The notes under the pieces are model-generated. The model was not told where the DNA came from. It ran no database searches and saw only the letters and a list, made by a program, of their open reading frames with translations. From the NCBI GenBank assembly GCA_022340305.1, contig JAJDOF010000157.1, positions 1 to 37,905 of the forward strand: DNA of 37,905 nucleotides. The letters run 5' to 3'. Position 1 is the first letter of the stretch. Every line of letters begins with the position of its first letter. Below, in pieces: positions 1 to 8,781 of this stretch. This DNA comes from Gammaproteobacteria bacterium (GTDB lineage: Bacteria; Pseudomonadota; Gammaproteobacteria; GCA-001735895). A program made the position numbers and the translations under genes.

Positions 1-837
1 TTATTTCAGGTGGCGGGCGTGGAACTCGAAGTGATCCTCGATGAAACTGGCGATGAAGTGATAGCTGTGATCGTATCCCGGCTGCATGCGAATCGTGACC
101 GATTGCCCTGCCGCATCGCATGCTGATTTAAAATTGTCCGGCAGTAATTGCCCCTCGTGCAGAAACTCGTCTGCCTCTCCCTGGTCGATGAGAATCGCAG
201 CGCTACGGGCACCGCTGGCGACCAGGCAGCTGGCATCATAGGCTTCCCAGGCAGCCGTATCGTCGCCGAGATAGGCGCCGAAGCAACCCTTGCCCCAGCC
301 ACAGTTCACCGGGTTGGCGATTGGTGCGAAAGCCGATACCGAGCGAAATGCCCCGGGCAATTTTAGCGCACAGATCAATGCCCCGTGCCCACCCATCGAA
401 TGCCCACTCACCGACTTCACTCCAGCCAGCAACGGCAGGTTGGCCTCGATCAGGGCTGGTAATTCGCAGGTGACGTAATCGAACATCTGGTAATGCGCCT
501 GCCACGGCGGCTGCGTGGCGTTTACATAAAAGCCTGCGCCTTGCCCGAGGTCGTAGCGCTCGGGCTCGTCCGGGACCACATCTCCGCGCGGACTGGTGTC
601 CGGGAACACGATAGCGATGCCGTGCTGGGCGGCGAAACGCTGGAAGCCACCCTTGGTACGCGCATTGTCGTCGGTGCAGGTCAGGCCCGATAGCCAGTAA
701 AGTGCCGGCACGCTGCTATTACGCGCCTGCGGTGGCAAGTATACCGAGAAGGTCATCTCGCAGTCGCAACTACTCGACTGATGCTGATATCGATTCAGGT
801 AACCGCCGCTTTCCTTGACGCTTTCGATCTCTTTCAT
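1..837 (-). CDS. fghA: S-formylglutathione hydrolase
   Basis: Cytosolic serine esterase of the esterase D family. It hydrolyses S-formylglutathione to formate and glutathione, the second step of glutathione-dependent formaldehyde oxidation. The 278-residue product has the usual family length. The nucleophile elbow GHSMGG places the serine at about residue 147, DQGEADEF supplies the likely acid at about residue 223, and GYDHSYHF supplies the histidine at about residue 257. The stop codon occupies the first three bases of the window, so the gene is complete. It starts 9 bases after the stop of the dehydrogenase that makes its substrate, so the two form one operon. The name frmB would be equally valid. 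Confidence 0.95.
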   Translation of the reverse strand: MKEIESVKESGGYLNRYQHQSSSCDCEMTFSVYLPPQARNSSVPALYWLSGLTCTDDNARTKGGFQRFAAQHGIAIVFPDTSPRGDVVPDEPERYDLGQGAGFYVNATQPPWQAHYQMFDYVTCELPALIEANLPLLAGVKSVSGHSMGGHGALICALKLPGAFRSVSAFAPIANPVNCGWGKGCFGAYLGDDTAAWEAYDASCLVASGARSAAILIDQGEADEFLHEGQLLPDNFKSACDAAGQSVTIRMQPGYDHSYHFIASFIEDHFEFHARHLK

Positions 838-846
838 CTGCGGGGC

Positions 847-1962
847 CTAGAACAATATAACTGACTTGATGCTCTTGCCTTCGTGCATCAGGTCGAAAGC
901 CGTGTTGATCTCTTCCAGCGGCATGGTATGGGTGACCAGGCTGTCGAGTTCGATGGTGCCATCCATGTACTGATCGACCAGGCCCGGCAGCTGACTGCGC
1001 CCCTTGACCCCGCCAAAGGCAGTCCCAATCCAGCGCCGACCCACGACCAGGTTAAAGGGACGTGTCTTGATTTCTTCGCCAGCACCTGCGACGCCGATGA
1101 TGGTTGAGGTTCCCCAGCCCATGTGCGTGCATTCCAGTGCATCACGCATCACGTTGACGTTGCCGATACATTCAAATGAATAATCGACGCCACCGCCGGT
1201 CATTTCCTGAATGTATTCGGGCAGCGAGCCGTCGACCTCCTTCGGGTTGACGAAATCGGTCGCTCCCAGCGCCTTCGCCATTTCCCATTTAGCGGGATTG
1301 ACGTCGACGGCGATAATACGCTCGGCCTGCGCCATTACCGCGCCCTGCACCGCTGACAGACCAACGGTGCCAAGCCCGAACACCGCCACTGACGATCCCG
1401 GTTTAACCCTCGCGGTATTGAGCACGGCGCCGATACCGGTGGTCACACCACAACCCAGCAGACAGGCCTTGTCCAGCGGCGCAGCCTTGTTGATTTTGGC
1501 CAGGGCTATCTCCGGGACCACGGTGTACTCGGAAAAGGTTGAACAGCCCATGTAGTGATAGATATCCTTGCCACCTTGCGAAAACCGGCGGCTGCCATCG
1601 GGCATGAAACCGGTCCACACGGTACCGGCAATCGACTGGCACAGATTGGTTTCCGGGGAACTGCAGAAAGCGCAGCTGGGCTCGCCACACTCGGGGATGT
1701 ACAACGGGATGACATGATCGCCGACCGCCAGGCTTTTAACCCCGGGCCCGCACTCCAACACTTCACAGCCACCTTCGTGCCCGAGTATCGCCGGAAACGC
1801 GCCTTCCGGATCTTCACCCGACAATGTGAATGCATCGGTATGACAGACGCCACTGGCGTGAACTTTCAGCAGCACTTCGCCCTCGCGTGGCCCTTCGACT
1901 TCAACTTCTTCAATTTGCAGTGGTTTTTTGGGTTCCCACGCGACTGCGGCTTTCGCTTTCAT
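847..1962 (-). CDS. frmA: S-(hydroxymethyl)glutathione dehydrogenase / class III alcohol dehydrogenase
   Basis: Zinc- and NAD-dependent dehydrogenase that oxidises S-hydroxymethylglutathione (formaldehyde plus glutathione) to S-formylglutathione. The 371 residues match the class III family. The catalytic zinc ligands lie in [12 protein letters not shown] and in GHEGGCEV. The structural zinc site is the four-cysteine loop starting CGEPSCAFC. The Rossmann motif [12 protein letters not shown] follows near residue 200. The start has a strong ribosome site (GAAGGAGC) about 5 bases upstream. It is the first gene of a two-gene operon with S-formylglutathione hydrolase. I see no frmR-type repressor gene nearby. 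Confidence 0.96.
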   Translation of the reverse strand: MKAKAAVAWEPKKPLQIEEVEVEGPREGEVLLKVHASGVCHTDAFTLSGEDPEGAFPAILGHEGGCEVLECGPGVKSLAVGDHVIPLYIPECGEPSCAFCSSPETNLCQSIAGTVWTGFMPDGSRRFSQGGKDIYHYMGCSTFSEYTVVPEIALAKINKAAPLDKACLLGCGVTTGIGAVLNTARVKPGSSVAVFGLGTVGLSAVQGAVMAQAERIIAVDVNPAKWEMAKALGATDFVNPKEVDGSLPEYIQEMTGGGVDYSFECIGNVNVMRDALECTHMGWGTSTIIGVAGAGEEIKTRPFNLVVGRRWIGTAFGGVKGRSQLPGLVDQYMDGTIELDSLVTHTMPLEEINTAFDLMHEGKSIKSVILF

Positions 1963-2001
1963 GAATGCTCCTTCAGGTATTCAGAATTAGTAATGAATCG
2001 C

Positions 2002-2030
2002 AGCCTAAATAGAATGCGCTGGCGAGTCAA
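2002..2030 (-). promoter_or_regulatory. possible sigma70 promoter of frmA-fghA
   Basis: Reading the minus strand, TTGACT (complement of 2025-2030) is followed after 17 bases by TAGGCT (complement of 2002-2007), about 40 bases upstream of the frmA start. The -35 is good and the -10 is poor. No operator-like palindrome is obvious. Confidence 0.25.
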
Positions 2031-2122
2031 GCAACCCTGCAAGCATCCCGGGCAGGCAAAAAAACTGAATCTATTACTCATTGCCGACTCAAAGTTGAAG
2101 ACTTCCCTGCCAGGAGCTTTAA

Positions 2123-3091
2123 ATGCATTTAATGCCATCCGGGAGATTCAGCATACTGGTTCTCGGCGGCTTGTTGACCGGTCTGTTCGTCAGCAATGAC
2201 GCGTTTCACGCTGGCTCCGACAATGGTTTCGACCTGTCCAATTCCGTGATACCGGAGGAACAGATATTCCACGGTGGCCCGCCGCGCGACGGCATACCGG
2301 CGTTGTCGGACCCGGAATTAATCAGCGCCGCGCAGGCCGGGTACTTGCGACCTGCGGACCGAATCGTCGGTGTCGTTCTGCATGGCAAGGCGCGCGCTTA
2401 CCCGATAGCGATACTGAACTGGCATGAAATCGTCAACGATGAAATCGACGGACAACGCTTTGCAGTAACCTACTGCCCACTTTGTGGCACCGCGGTGGCA
2501 TTTGACGCCAGTATTGACGGCAAAGCGACCGACTTCGGGGTCTCCGGATTGCTGTACAACAGCGATGTGCTCCTCTATGACCGCGAAACTGAGTCGCTGT
2601 GGTCACAGATCCTGGGCCGGGCGGTTGCCGGTAAACGCGTCGGCACGCATTTGACACCGATACCGATCAGTCACACAACCTGGCGCGACTGGCGCACAAA
2701 ACACCCAGCAACGCTGGTGTTATCGGAAGATACCGGACACTTTCGCGATTATCGCAGAAACCCCTACGCCGGTTACGAAGCATCGCGATCAACCTACTTC
2801 GAAGTCAATAACGAGGCGCCGGATAGCTACCATCCCAAGGAAGTCGTGGTCGGAGTAGGCATCGATGGCGCGTACAAGGCATACCCCTTTATCGAGCTCG
2901 ACAGGCAGGGCAAGCAACGTTTCAGCGATTCGATCAACGGCACAGTCATCAATTTCGAATGGGATAGCGAGAACCGAGCTGTCAGGATTACCGATACTGT
3001 CGGCAACCCGGTCGCCAGTATCCAGGGTTTCTGGTTCGCATGGTTTGCCTTCCATCCCGATACCGAGGTGTTCAAGGCGGTAGGCGGCTGA
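2123..3091 (+). CDS. DUF3179 domain-containing exported protein
   Basis: A 322-residue protein whose N-terminus looks like a signal sequence or anchor (hydrophobic ILVLGGLLTGLFV). The rest carries the hallmarks of the DUF3179 family: a WHEIVND block and then TYCPLCGTAVAFD with its CxxC pair, followed by the family's GxSGLLYNSDVLLYDR and ESLWSQ blocks. The biochemical function of DUF3179 is not established to my knowledge; the CPLC pair suggests a metal site or a redox pair. The start is supported by AGGAG six bases upstream of the ATG; a second ATG three codons later is possible. It is divergent from the formaldehyde genes and stands alone. Confidence 0.85.
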   Translation: MHLMPSGRFSILVLGGLLTGLFVSNDAFHAGSDNGFDLSNSVIPEEQIFHGGPPRDGIPALSDPELISAAQAGYLRPADRIVGVVLHGKARAYPIAILNWHEIVNDEIDGQRFAVTYCPLCGTAVAFDASIDGKATDFGVSGLLYNSDVLLYDRETESLWSQILGRAVAGKRVGTHLTPIPISHTTWRDWRTKHPATLVLSEDTGHFRDYRRNPYAGYEASRSTYFEVNNEAPDSYHPKEVVVGVGIDGAYKAYPFIELDRQGKQRFSDSINGTVINFEWDSENRAVRITDTVGNPVASIQGFWFAWFAFHPDTEVFKAVGG

Positions 3092-3185
3092 GATTGGTGG
3101 ACAATCTGCCGGCAAGTAAATTTGTTAAGCCGGGATTAACCGCAACTGGATAATGTGACAGAATGTAATTATTTTCTGGATCGCC

Positions 3186-5387
3186 TTGTTACCACTGCGC
3201 AAGTTACTATTTGCAGTTCTGCTAGCTGCGACACTAGCTCGACCTTCCCTGGCCATCGAGGAAGACTGGAGCCTGTGTCGTATACCGTCGTTCCTGTTTG
3301 TTCCCGTAGACGAAATCGCAGTCGACGAAACCCGCATCGACGCTCAGACCATCGCCAGTGAAAACAACGAGTCCCTGCATCTGGTCGGTGACGTAAAGCT
3401 ATTGCGCAGGGACCAGCGGATCGAGGCCGACGATATTGTTATCAACAAGTCCAGCGAAGAGATAAGCGCGTCCGGCAATGTGTTTTTTGCCAATACCGAC
3501 TACCAGATCAAAAGTACCAGCATTCGCGTGGACAATCGGAACAACGGCGCCGAATTCGAGCAACCGCTGTTCGAAATCCAGCAGCGCCACGCGCGCGGCG
3601 AGGCAGACAGCATTGAAAAGATCGATGAAAATCGTAGCCGTTACCGGGACCTCGTCTACACGTCCTGCGACCCCGAAGACAAGGTCTGGCATCTGCGTGC
3701 TGCGGAGCTTGAAATCGATCGCGAAAGCGGGCGAGGTTCGGCCACACATACCATAATTTACCTGCAGGATATTCCGTTCCTGTATCTGCCGTATTTCCAG
3801 TTTCCGATCGATGATCGACGTCTGTCCGGATTACTGACGCCAAGCATAGGTTACGCTGATTCGGACGGGGCCAGCCTGATCTTGCCGATTTACTGGAACC
3901 AGGCGCCGAACTACGACATGACCATCACTCCCGCCTGGTACGGCAAACTCGGCTTTCAGCTCAACACCGAGAATCGCTACCTGCTCGATTCGCATAGGGG
4001 TCAAATCGATCTCTCTTATATCGACGACCGTGAATTCGGTGACTCACGCTGGTTTCAACAATGGCGCCACGAGACCAGGTTACCCTATGGTGTATCGGCG
4101 AGACTATTGTTGGCTGAAACCTCGGACGGTGATTTTTTTGATGATTTTTCCTCGGTCGCTCCCCAGTACAACGATACCCGCCATCTGGAACGCTATCTGC
4201 GGCTGAATGGTGGCGGAGATTTCTGGCGAAGCGAGTTACTTTGGCAAGACTATCAGACCCTGGACGACGATACCGCGATAGCGAATCGACCGTATAGTCG
4301 CCTGCCTCGTTTTACCATCGATGCCGAGCCTGACGTCTTGAACGGCGGATTGTCGACACCGGTGCACTTCGAGTGGGTCAGTTTCGAGCGCGCTGACAGT
4401 GTTACCGGCGACCGCAGCCACCTCGTCCAGTCGTTGCGCCTGAAATCCGCAAACAGCTGGTATTTCTTCGAACCGGAACTGCAACTGGCCTTCACCAATT
4501 ATTCGCTGGATGACAATCCGGACGGTAATTCGCTGTATCGCGCGTTGCCGACGCTCGGCGTCGATACCGGACTGATTTTTGAACGTAAGGCCGGATCCGG
4601 TGATCGGTGGCGACAGACCCTGGAACCGCGGCTTTACTTTCTGTATACACCCTACGAGGATCAAGACGACATCCCCGACTTCGATACCTCGCTCGTTGCC
4701 AGCACCTACAGCAATTTATTCCGCAACAATCGCTTTAACGGCGCCGATCGAATCGGCGATGCCAGCCAGGTAACCTTCGGCCTGGCGAGCCGAATTTTTG
4801 ACAACGATAGTGGTGATCAATTGCTCAATGCGCGCGTGGGACAGATTTTCTATTTCCGGGATCGCGAGGTAAGCCTCAATGGCAGTATCGATGAGGAAAC
4901 TCGATCCGACGTCATCGCCGAGATCGATCTGTGGCCGGCATCGACCCTTACCCTGTCCGCGCGCCTGGTATATGATCCTGATCAAGGCGACCCTGAGCAA
5001 AGCGAGTTTATCCATCGCGATCTATCGGTCAATTATAGCAGCCAGGGTTTAGCCGCCAATTTCGGCTACTACTTCACCGAGAATGAACTGGAGCAGGCTT
5101 TGGTATCGCTGGCCTACCCCATCAACGAACGCTGGGCGCTGATGGCCAAGCTGCACCACTCGCTGAAATTTGACGAACCGGTGGAGAATTTATTGGGGAT
5201 TAGCTATGAATCCTGCTGTTGGGGCCTTAAAATACTGGCCGGCCAGACCGGCGACGCAGACAACGACTTTGCCGAAACCGATAGCAGTATCTATTTCGAG
5301 TTTACTTTCAAGGGCTTGAGTCAGGCGGGCGAGGATATAGACAGCCAGCTAATCGACGCCATACCCGGCTACCGGCCTGCTTTCTGA
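3186..5387 (+). CDS. lptD: LPS-assembly outer membrane protein LptD
   Basis: Outer-membrane beta-barrel that, with the LptE lipoprotein, inserts lipopolysaccharide into the outer leaflet. A signal peptide ends near residue 23 (RPSLA/IEED). Residues about 40-150 form the OstA/LptA-like jellyroll (GDVKLLRRDQRIEADDIVI), and the remainder is the barrel ending in a terminal phenylalanine. The four cysteines needed for the two LptD disulfides are all present: Cys31, Cys161 and the adjacent Cys677-Cys678. The product is 733 residues, somewhat shorter than E. coli LptD. The start is TTG; the only alternatives between it and the upstream in-frame stop are non-standard, and this start gives a clean signal peptide. 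It leads the lptD-surA-pdxA-ksgA run. Confidence 0.95.
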   Translation: MLPLRKLLFAVLLAATLARPSLAIEEDWSLCRIPSFLFVPVDEIAVDETRIDAQTIASENNESLHLVGDVKLLRRDQRIEADDIVINKSSEEISASGNVFFANTDYQIKSTSIRVDNRNNGAEFEQPLFEIQQRHARGEADSIEKIDENRSRYRDLVYTSCDPEDKVWHLRAAELEIDRESGRGSATHTIIYLQDIPFLYLPYFQFPIDDRRLSGLLTPSIGYADSDGASLILPIYWNQAPNYDMTITPAWYGKLGFQLNTENRYLLDSHRGQIDLSYIDDREFGDSRWFQQWRHETRLPYGVSARLLLAETSDGDFFDDFSSVAPQYNDTRHLERYLRLNGGGDFWRSELLWQDYQTLDDDTAIANRPYSRLPRFTIDAEPDVLNGGLSTPVHFEWVSFERADSVTGDRSHLVQSLRLKSANSWYFFEPELQLAFTNYSLDDNPDGNSLYRALPTLGVDTGLIFERKAGSGDRWRQTLEPRLYFLYTPYEDQDDIPDFDTSLVASTYSNLFRNNRFNGADRIGDASQVTFGLASRIFDNDSGDQLLNARVGQIFYFRDREVSLNGSIDEETRSDVIAEIDLWPASTLTLSARLVYDPDQGDPEQSEFIHRDLSVNYSSQGLAANFGYYFTENELEQALVSLAYPINERWALMAKLHHSLKFDEPVENLLGISYESCCWGLKILAGQTGDADNDFAETDSSIYFEFTFKGLSQAGEDIDSQLIDAIPGYRPAF

Positions 5388-5402
5388 TGATCGAAGATTA
5401 AA

Positions 5403-6692
5403 ATGAAGATTTCCCGTTTATTTATCCTGCTGTGCTCGCTGCTGCCTACATCGGCGGTACTGGCGATTGAGACTTCGCTCGATCGCATAGTTACCATCGT
5501 CGATGAAAGCGTTATTACCGAGCGCGATCTGGAAAGTCGTATCCGACTGATCGAGCTTGATTTCAGGCGCACCAATCGCCGTCTCCCCGATGAGAGCGTG
5601 TTGCGACGCCAGGTACTCGAGGCACTCATTAGTAATTCATTATTATTTCAGGAGGCCGGACGCCGCGGCATCAAGATTACCGATAGCCAGCTCAACCAGA
5701 CGATGCAGCGAATGGCGCAGCAAAGCAACATGAACCTGTCCGATTTTCGCAGTTCGTTGATCGCCGAGGGCCTGGATTACAACCAGTTTCGCGAAACCGT
5801 TCGCGGCGAGCTGATTATTTCCACCCTGCAACGCCAATACGGAGAACGAAACGCAACCATCAGTGACGCTGAGCTTGATGAATTCATCAAGCTCAGCGCC
5901 GGCGAAAATACCAATTTCGAATACCGCCTGTCACATATCCTGATCGCGCTACCCGATGCGGCGACACCAGATCAAGTCGAGAAAGCCCAGTCTACTGCCA
6001 GCGAAATTGTGTCGCGGCTCGACCAGGGCGCGCAATTCGAAGAGCTGGCCAATACCTTTTCCTCCGGGGACGCCGCGCTGCAGGGCGGTGATCTGGGCTG
6101 GCGCAAAAAAGCCGAGATTCCGAGCCTGTTTACCGCGGCGATACTGGCCATGGAGCCGGGCGATCACGCTGGCCCGTTTCGCAGCGCCAGTGGCCTGCAC
6201 ATCGTGAGTCTCAAGGAGCGCCGCGACCTGGAAAAATCCCTGATCAAGCAAACTCGCACCCGCCACATATTGATCAAACCGAATGAACTGATATCTGAAG
6301 ACGATGCTCGCAATCGCCTGCTCGAGTTTCGCGAGAGAATCGAAGCAGGTGAGGATTTTGCGCGCCTGGCGCGCCTTTACTCGGTGGATTACACCAGCGG
6401 AGTCGACGGTGGTGATATTGGCTGGATGGACCCCGGCGCCACGGTCCGCGAGTATCAGGAAGCGGCCGACCAGCTCAAGGAAGGCGAGCTCAGCATGCCG
6501 ATACGCACCCAGTTCGGGTGGCACCTGATCGAGGTGACCGGGCGGCGTACAGTCGATGAAACCCAGCAAAACCGCCGCAACAAGATCAGATCCCAGTTAT
6601 TGGAGCAAAAACAGAACGAGGTTTTTGACCTGTGGAAGCGTCGTCTGCGCGACAAGGCTTATGTCGTCTTCCCGGGCCAGCCAGATGCCTGA
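5403..6692 (+). CDS. surA: periplasmic chaperone / peptidyl-prolyl isomerase SurA
   Basis: Periplasmic chaperone that escorts unfolded outer-membrane proteins, LptD among them, to the BAM complex. The 429 residues match E. coli SurA. There is a signal peptide (cleavage near AVLA/IETS), then the SurA N-terminal chaperone domain (about 25-165). Two parvulin (PpiC) domains follow: about 172-273 (SHILIALPD to GLHIVSLKERR) and 283-382 (RHILIKPNE to FGWHLIEVTGRR). A C-terminal helix completes the chaperone core. It starts 15 bases after the lptD stop and its last 8 bases overlap pdxA, in keeping with the classic lptD-surA-pdxA-ksgA operon. Confidence 0.97.
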   Translation: MKISRLFILLCSLLPTSAVLAIETSLDRIVTIVDESVITERDLESRIRLIELDFRRTNRRLPDESVLRRQVLEALISNSLLFQEAGRRGIKITDSQLNQTMQRMAQQSNMNLSDFRSSLIAEGLDYNQFRETVRGELIISTLQRQYGERNATISDAELDEFIKLSAGENTNFEYRLSHILIALPDAATPDQVEKAQSTASEIVSRLDQGAQFEELANTFSSGDAALQGGDLGWRKKAEIPSLFTAAILAMEPGDHAGPFRSASGLHIVSLKERRDLEKSLIKQTRTRHILIKPNELISEDDARNRLLEFRERIEAGEDFARLARLYSVDYTSGVDGGDIGWMDPGATVREYQEAADQLKEGELSMPIRTQFGWHLIEVTGRRTVDETQQNRRNKIRSQLLEQKQNEVFDLWKRRLRDKAYVVFPGQPDA

Positions 6693-7701
6693 TCTCCGCA
6701 TCGTGATTACGACGGGTGAACCGGCGGGCATCGGCCCGGATATCATTGCCGCTATCGACCCACAGGCTTTCGATGCGCAGCTGGTTGTGATCGGTGATCA
6801 CGACATGCTACGCGCGCGCGCCGAGGCCCTCGGCATCACAACAGACTTCGTTGCTTATGGCGATAAAACTGACACTGCAGCGGCCATTGAAGTGATCGAT
6901 CACCCGTTGTCACAGCCCTGCACGGTTGGCCGGCTTGATATTGCAAATGCTGACTACGTGCTCGCTATTTTAAGAACAGCCTGCATGGCCTGTCTCGCCG
7001 GGGACTTCGACGCGATGGTCACCGCACCGGTACAAAAAGAAATCATCAATCGCGCGGGCATCCCCTTTTCCGGACACACCGAATTTCTGGCCGAGCTCTG
7101 TGCGGCGCAAAGGCCTGTTATGCTACTGATTGCAGACCAGCTCAGGGTCGCGCTAATCACCACTCACCTGCCGCTAAGAGCCGTGGCCGACGCGATCACC
7201 GGGAGCGCGATACGCGAAGTCATCGAGATCCTCGATCGCGACCTGCGCAACCGCTTCGGCCTGCGAAATCCGCGCATCAAGGTTTGTGGACTAAATCCGC
7301 ACGCGGGTGAAAATGGATATCTCGGCACCGAGGAAATCGACATCATCATTCCCGCGTTGCAGTCGCTCAGCAAGCGCGGGATCCGGGTAAGCGGACCCTT
7401 TCCTGCCGACACGCTGTTCACGCGCAGCATGCTCGCAGACGCCGATGCGGTGGTTGCCATGTATCACGACCAGGGATTGCCGGTACTCAAGCACGTGGGC
7501 TTTCACAATGCCGTCAACACGACACTGGGACTGCCGATTATTCGTAGCTCGGTTGATCATGGGACAGCGCTTGATCTCGCCGGCACCACGGCAGCGCGAC
7601 CGGATAGTTTGTTCGCCGCCATAGATTCGGCTATTTTTCAGGCTCGCCAGGTTCGCCTTGGGGGCGCTGAACATGACACTATCACCTTGAAAGGACACTA
7701 G
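6685..7701 (+). CDS. pdxA: 4-hydroxythreonine-4-phosphate dehydrogenase PdxA
   Basis: NAD-dependent enzyme of the DXP-dependent pyridoxal 5'-phosphate pathway. It oxidises 4-phosphohydroxy-L-threonine, which decarboxylates to the substrate of PdxJ. The open frame reaches back to 6556, but the family start is the ATG at 6685 (MPDLRIVITTGEPAGIGPD), giving 338 residues. Family blocks include TAPVQKEIINRAGIPFSGHTE, GLNPHAGENGYLG and MYHDQGLPVLKHVGF, whose histidines form the divalent metal site. The start overlaps the surA stop by 8 bases, and the stop abuts the GTG start of ksgA with no gap, so the three genes are probably translationally coupled. Confidence 0.96.
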   Translation: MPDLRIVITTGEPAGIGPDIIAAIDPQAFDAQLVVIGDHDMLRARAEALGITTDFVAYGDKTDTAAAIEVIDHPLSQPCTVGRLDIANADYVLAILRTACMACLAGDFDAMVTAPVQKEIINRAGIPFSGHTEFLAELCAAQRPVMLLIADQLRVALITTHLPLRAVADAITGSAIREVIEILDRDLRNRFGLRNPRIKVCGLNPHAGENGYLGTEEIDIIIPALQSLSKRGIRVSGPFPADTLFTRSMLADADAVVAMYHDQGLPVLKHVGFHNAVNTTLGLPIIRSSVDHGTALDLAGTTAARPDSLFAAIDSAIFQARQVRLGGAEHDTITLKGH

Positions 7702-8484
7702 GTGCATCGGGCACGTAAACGCTTTGGTCAGCATTTCCTGCACGACCAGAACGTCATCGAGCGTATCCTGCGCTCGGTGAATCCGCAGCCAGGGGAAAAC
7801 CTGATCGAGGTTGGCCCAGGCCAGGGAGCACTGACCTACCCGCTACTTAAAATCTGCCGCGAGCTGATTGCGATCGAACTTGACCGTGACCTGATACCGG
7901 TGTTGAACCGCGAAGCTGCCGCTTACGGCAAGCTCGAAGTGATCAATGCCGATATCCTCGAATTCGACCTGGCCAGCCTCGGTGCGCATAAAAAATTCCG
8001 CCTGGTCGGTAACCTGCCATACAATATTTCGACGCCACTGATGTTTCATATGCTCGAGTCGATGACCCAGATCGAGGACATGCATTTCATGGTACAAAAA
8101 GAAGTCGCGCTGCGCATTGTGGCGGACCCGGGAAATACCAACTACGGTCGCCTGTCGGTCATGCTGCAATGCCGCTGTGAATGCCAGTACCTGTTCGATG
8201 TCGCGCCCGGCAGCTTCACACCGCCTCCCAGGGTCGATTCAGCCGTAATTCGCATGATTCCACTGGACAGACCCGAACACGATTTCGGTGATGAAGCGAT
8301 CTTCGCCGCTATCGTGCAGACCGCTTTCGGGCAGCGCCGCAAAACCATTTCAAATTCACTGAAAACCCTGGTCAGCCGGGAGCTGATAGAGGCCTGCGAT
8401 ATCGACCCCGGATTGCGCGCTGAGAATCTCAGCATCGGTGATTTCGCCAGATTAAGCAGGACGAGTGCTCTTGCAGGGTTATAA
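7702..8484 (+). CDS. ksgA: 16S rRNA dimethyladenosine transferase KsgA (RsmA)
   Basis: Methyltransferase that dimethylates two adjacent adenines (A1518 and A1519 in E. coli numbering) near the 3' end of 16S rRNA. The 260-residue product starts with RKRFGQHFLHD, the family's N-terminal signature. It carries the SAM-binding motif EVGPGQGALT and the catalytic NLPYN. The GTG start directly follows the pdxA stop. The C-terminus is odd: after the conserved LRAENLSIGDFARLSR the last seven residues and the stop codon are read from the left terminal repeat of the palindromic element at 8464-8776. The tail (TSALAGL) is therefore probably a replacement for an older one, and the total length remains normal. 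Confidence 0.96.
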   Translation: MHRARKRFGQHFLHDQNVIERILRSVNPQPGENLIEVGPGQGALTYPLLKICRELIAIELDRDLIPVLNREAAAYGKLEVINADILEFDLASLGAHKKFRLVGNLPYNISTPLMFHMLESMTQIEDMHFMVQKEVALRIVADPGNTNYGRLSVMLQCRCECQYLFDVAPGSFTPPPRVDSAVIRMIPLDRPEHDFGDEAIFAAIVQTAFGQRRKTISNSLKTLVSRELIEACDIDPGLRAENLSIGDFARLSRTSALAGL

Positions 8485-8495
8485 TTGCGAGTTCG

Positions 8496-8646
8496 GTCAG
8501 CTTGTCGTCGTTCACGGCAAGCCGCGCCTCGTGGGCAAGACCCAAAGCATTCGCTGCGCTCATGGGCTGGGCCCCGCTCACGGGTCGGCTCTGCCCGCAC
8601 CCTTGTCAACAGGTGCAACGCAGTCCGTGGGCGACGACAAGCTGAC
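8496..8646. repeat. inner inverted repeat A of the palindromic element
   Basis: Arms 8496-8517 and 8625-8646 are 22 bases each and match at 20 positions; the shared core is GTCAGCTTGTCGTCG. Both mismatches are T opposite G, so in the plus-strand RNA the whole 22-bp stem can pair using two G-U wobbles. The region between the arms has further partial pairing (GTGGGCAAGACCC near 8529 with GGGTC...TGCCCGCAC near 8580). Confidence 0.8.
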
Positions 8647-8657
8647 CCGAAGGGCAC

Positions 8658-8740
8658 TGCTGTGGTGGCCCGCAGCTGCGTTGCAGCGCTCGACAAGGCA
8701 ATGCGCTTCCCACTGCGCCCTGCTGCGAGCCACTACAGCA
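8658..8740. repeat. inner inverted repeat B of the palindromic element
   Basis: Arms 8658-8675 and 8723-8740 are 18 bases each and match at 16 positions (TGCTGTGGTGGCCCGCAG against TGCTGTAGTGGCTCGCAG after reverse-complementing the right arm). A small nested palindrome, CTGCGTTGCAG, lies just inside the left arm. Confidence 0.75.
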
Positions 8741-8781
8741 TCGCTGAATCCGTAATTTTAACCCTGCAAGAGCACTAGCAC

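Larger units (their letters stand above)
8464..8776. repeat. compound palindromic element between ksgA and folA (MITE-like)
   Basis: A 313-bp element bounded by 26-base terminal inverted repeats at 8464-8489 and 8751-8776. They match at 24 of 26 positions, and the first 18 are identical: AGTGCTCTTGCAGGGTTA read inward. Two further inverted repeats lie inside (8496-8517 with 8625-8646; 8658-8675 with 8723-8740). No open frame in it resembles a protein; the small frames present are a by-product of its GC-rich sequence. I see no target-site duplication next to the terminal repeats. It fills the gap between the ksgA stop and the folA start completely. It could be a non-autonomous mobile element or a structured intergenic repeat; copies elsewhere in the genome would decide. 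Confidence 0.75.

Noticed and set aside
8465..8778. Small plus-strand open frames of 96-97 codons between ksgA and folA
   Set aside because: They lie wholly within the palindromic element, and their translations are arginine/alanine-rich with no recognisable feature.
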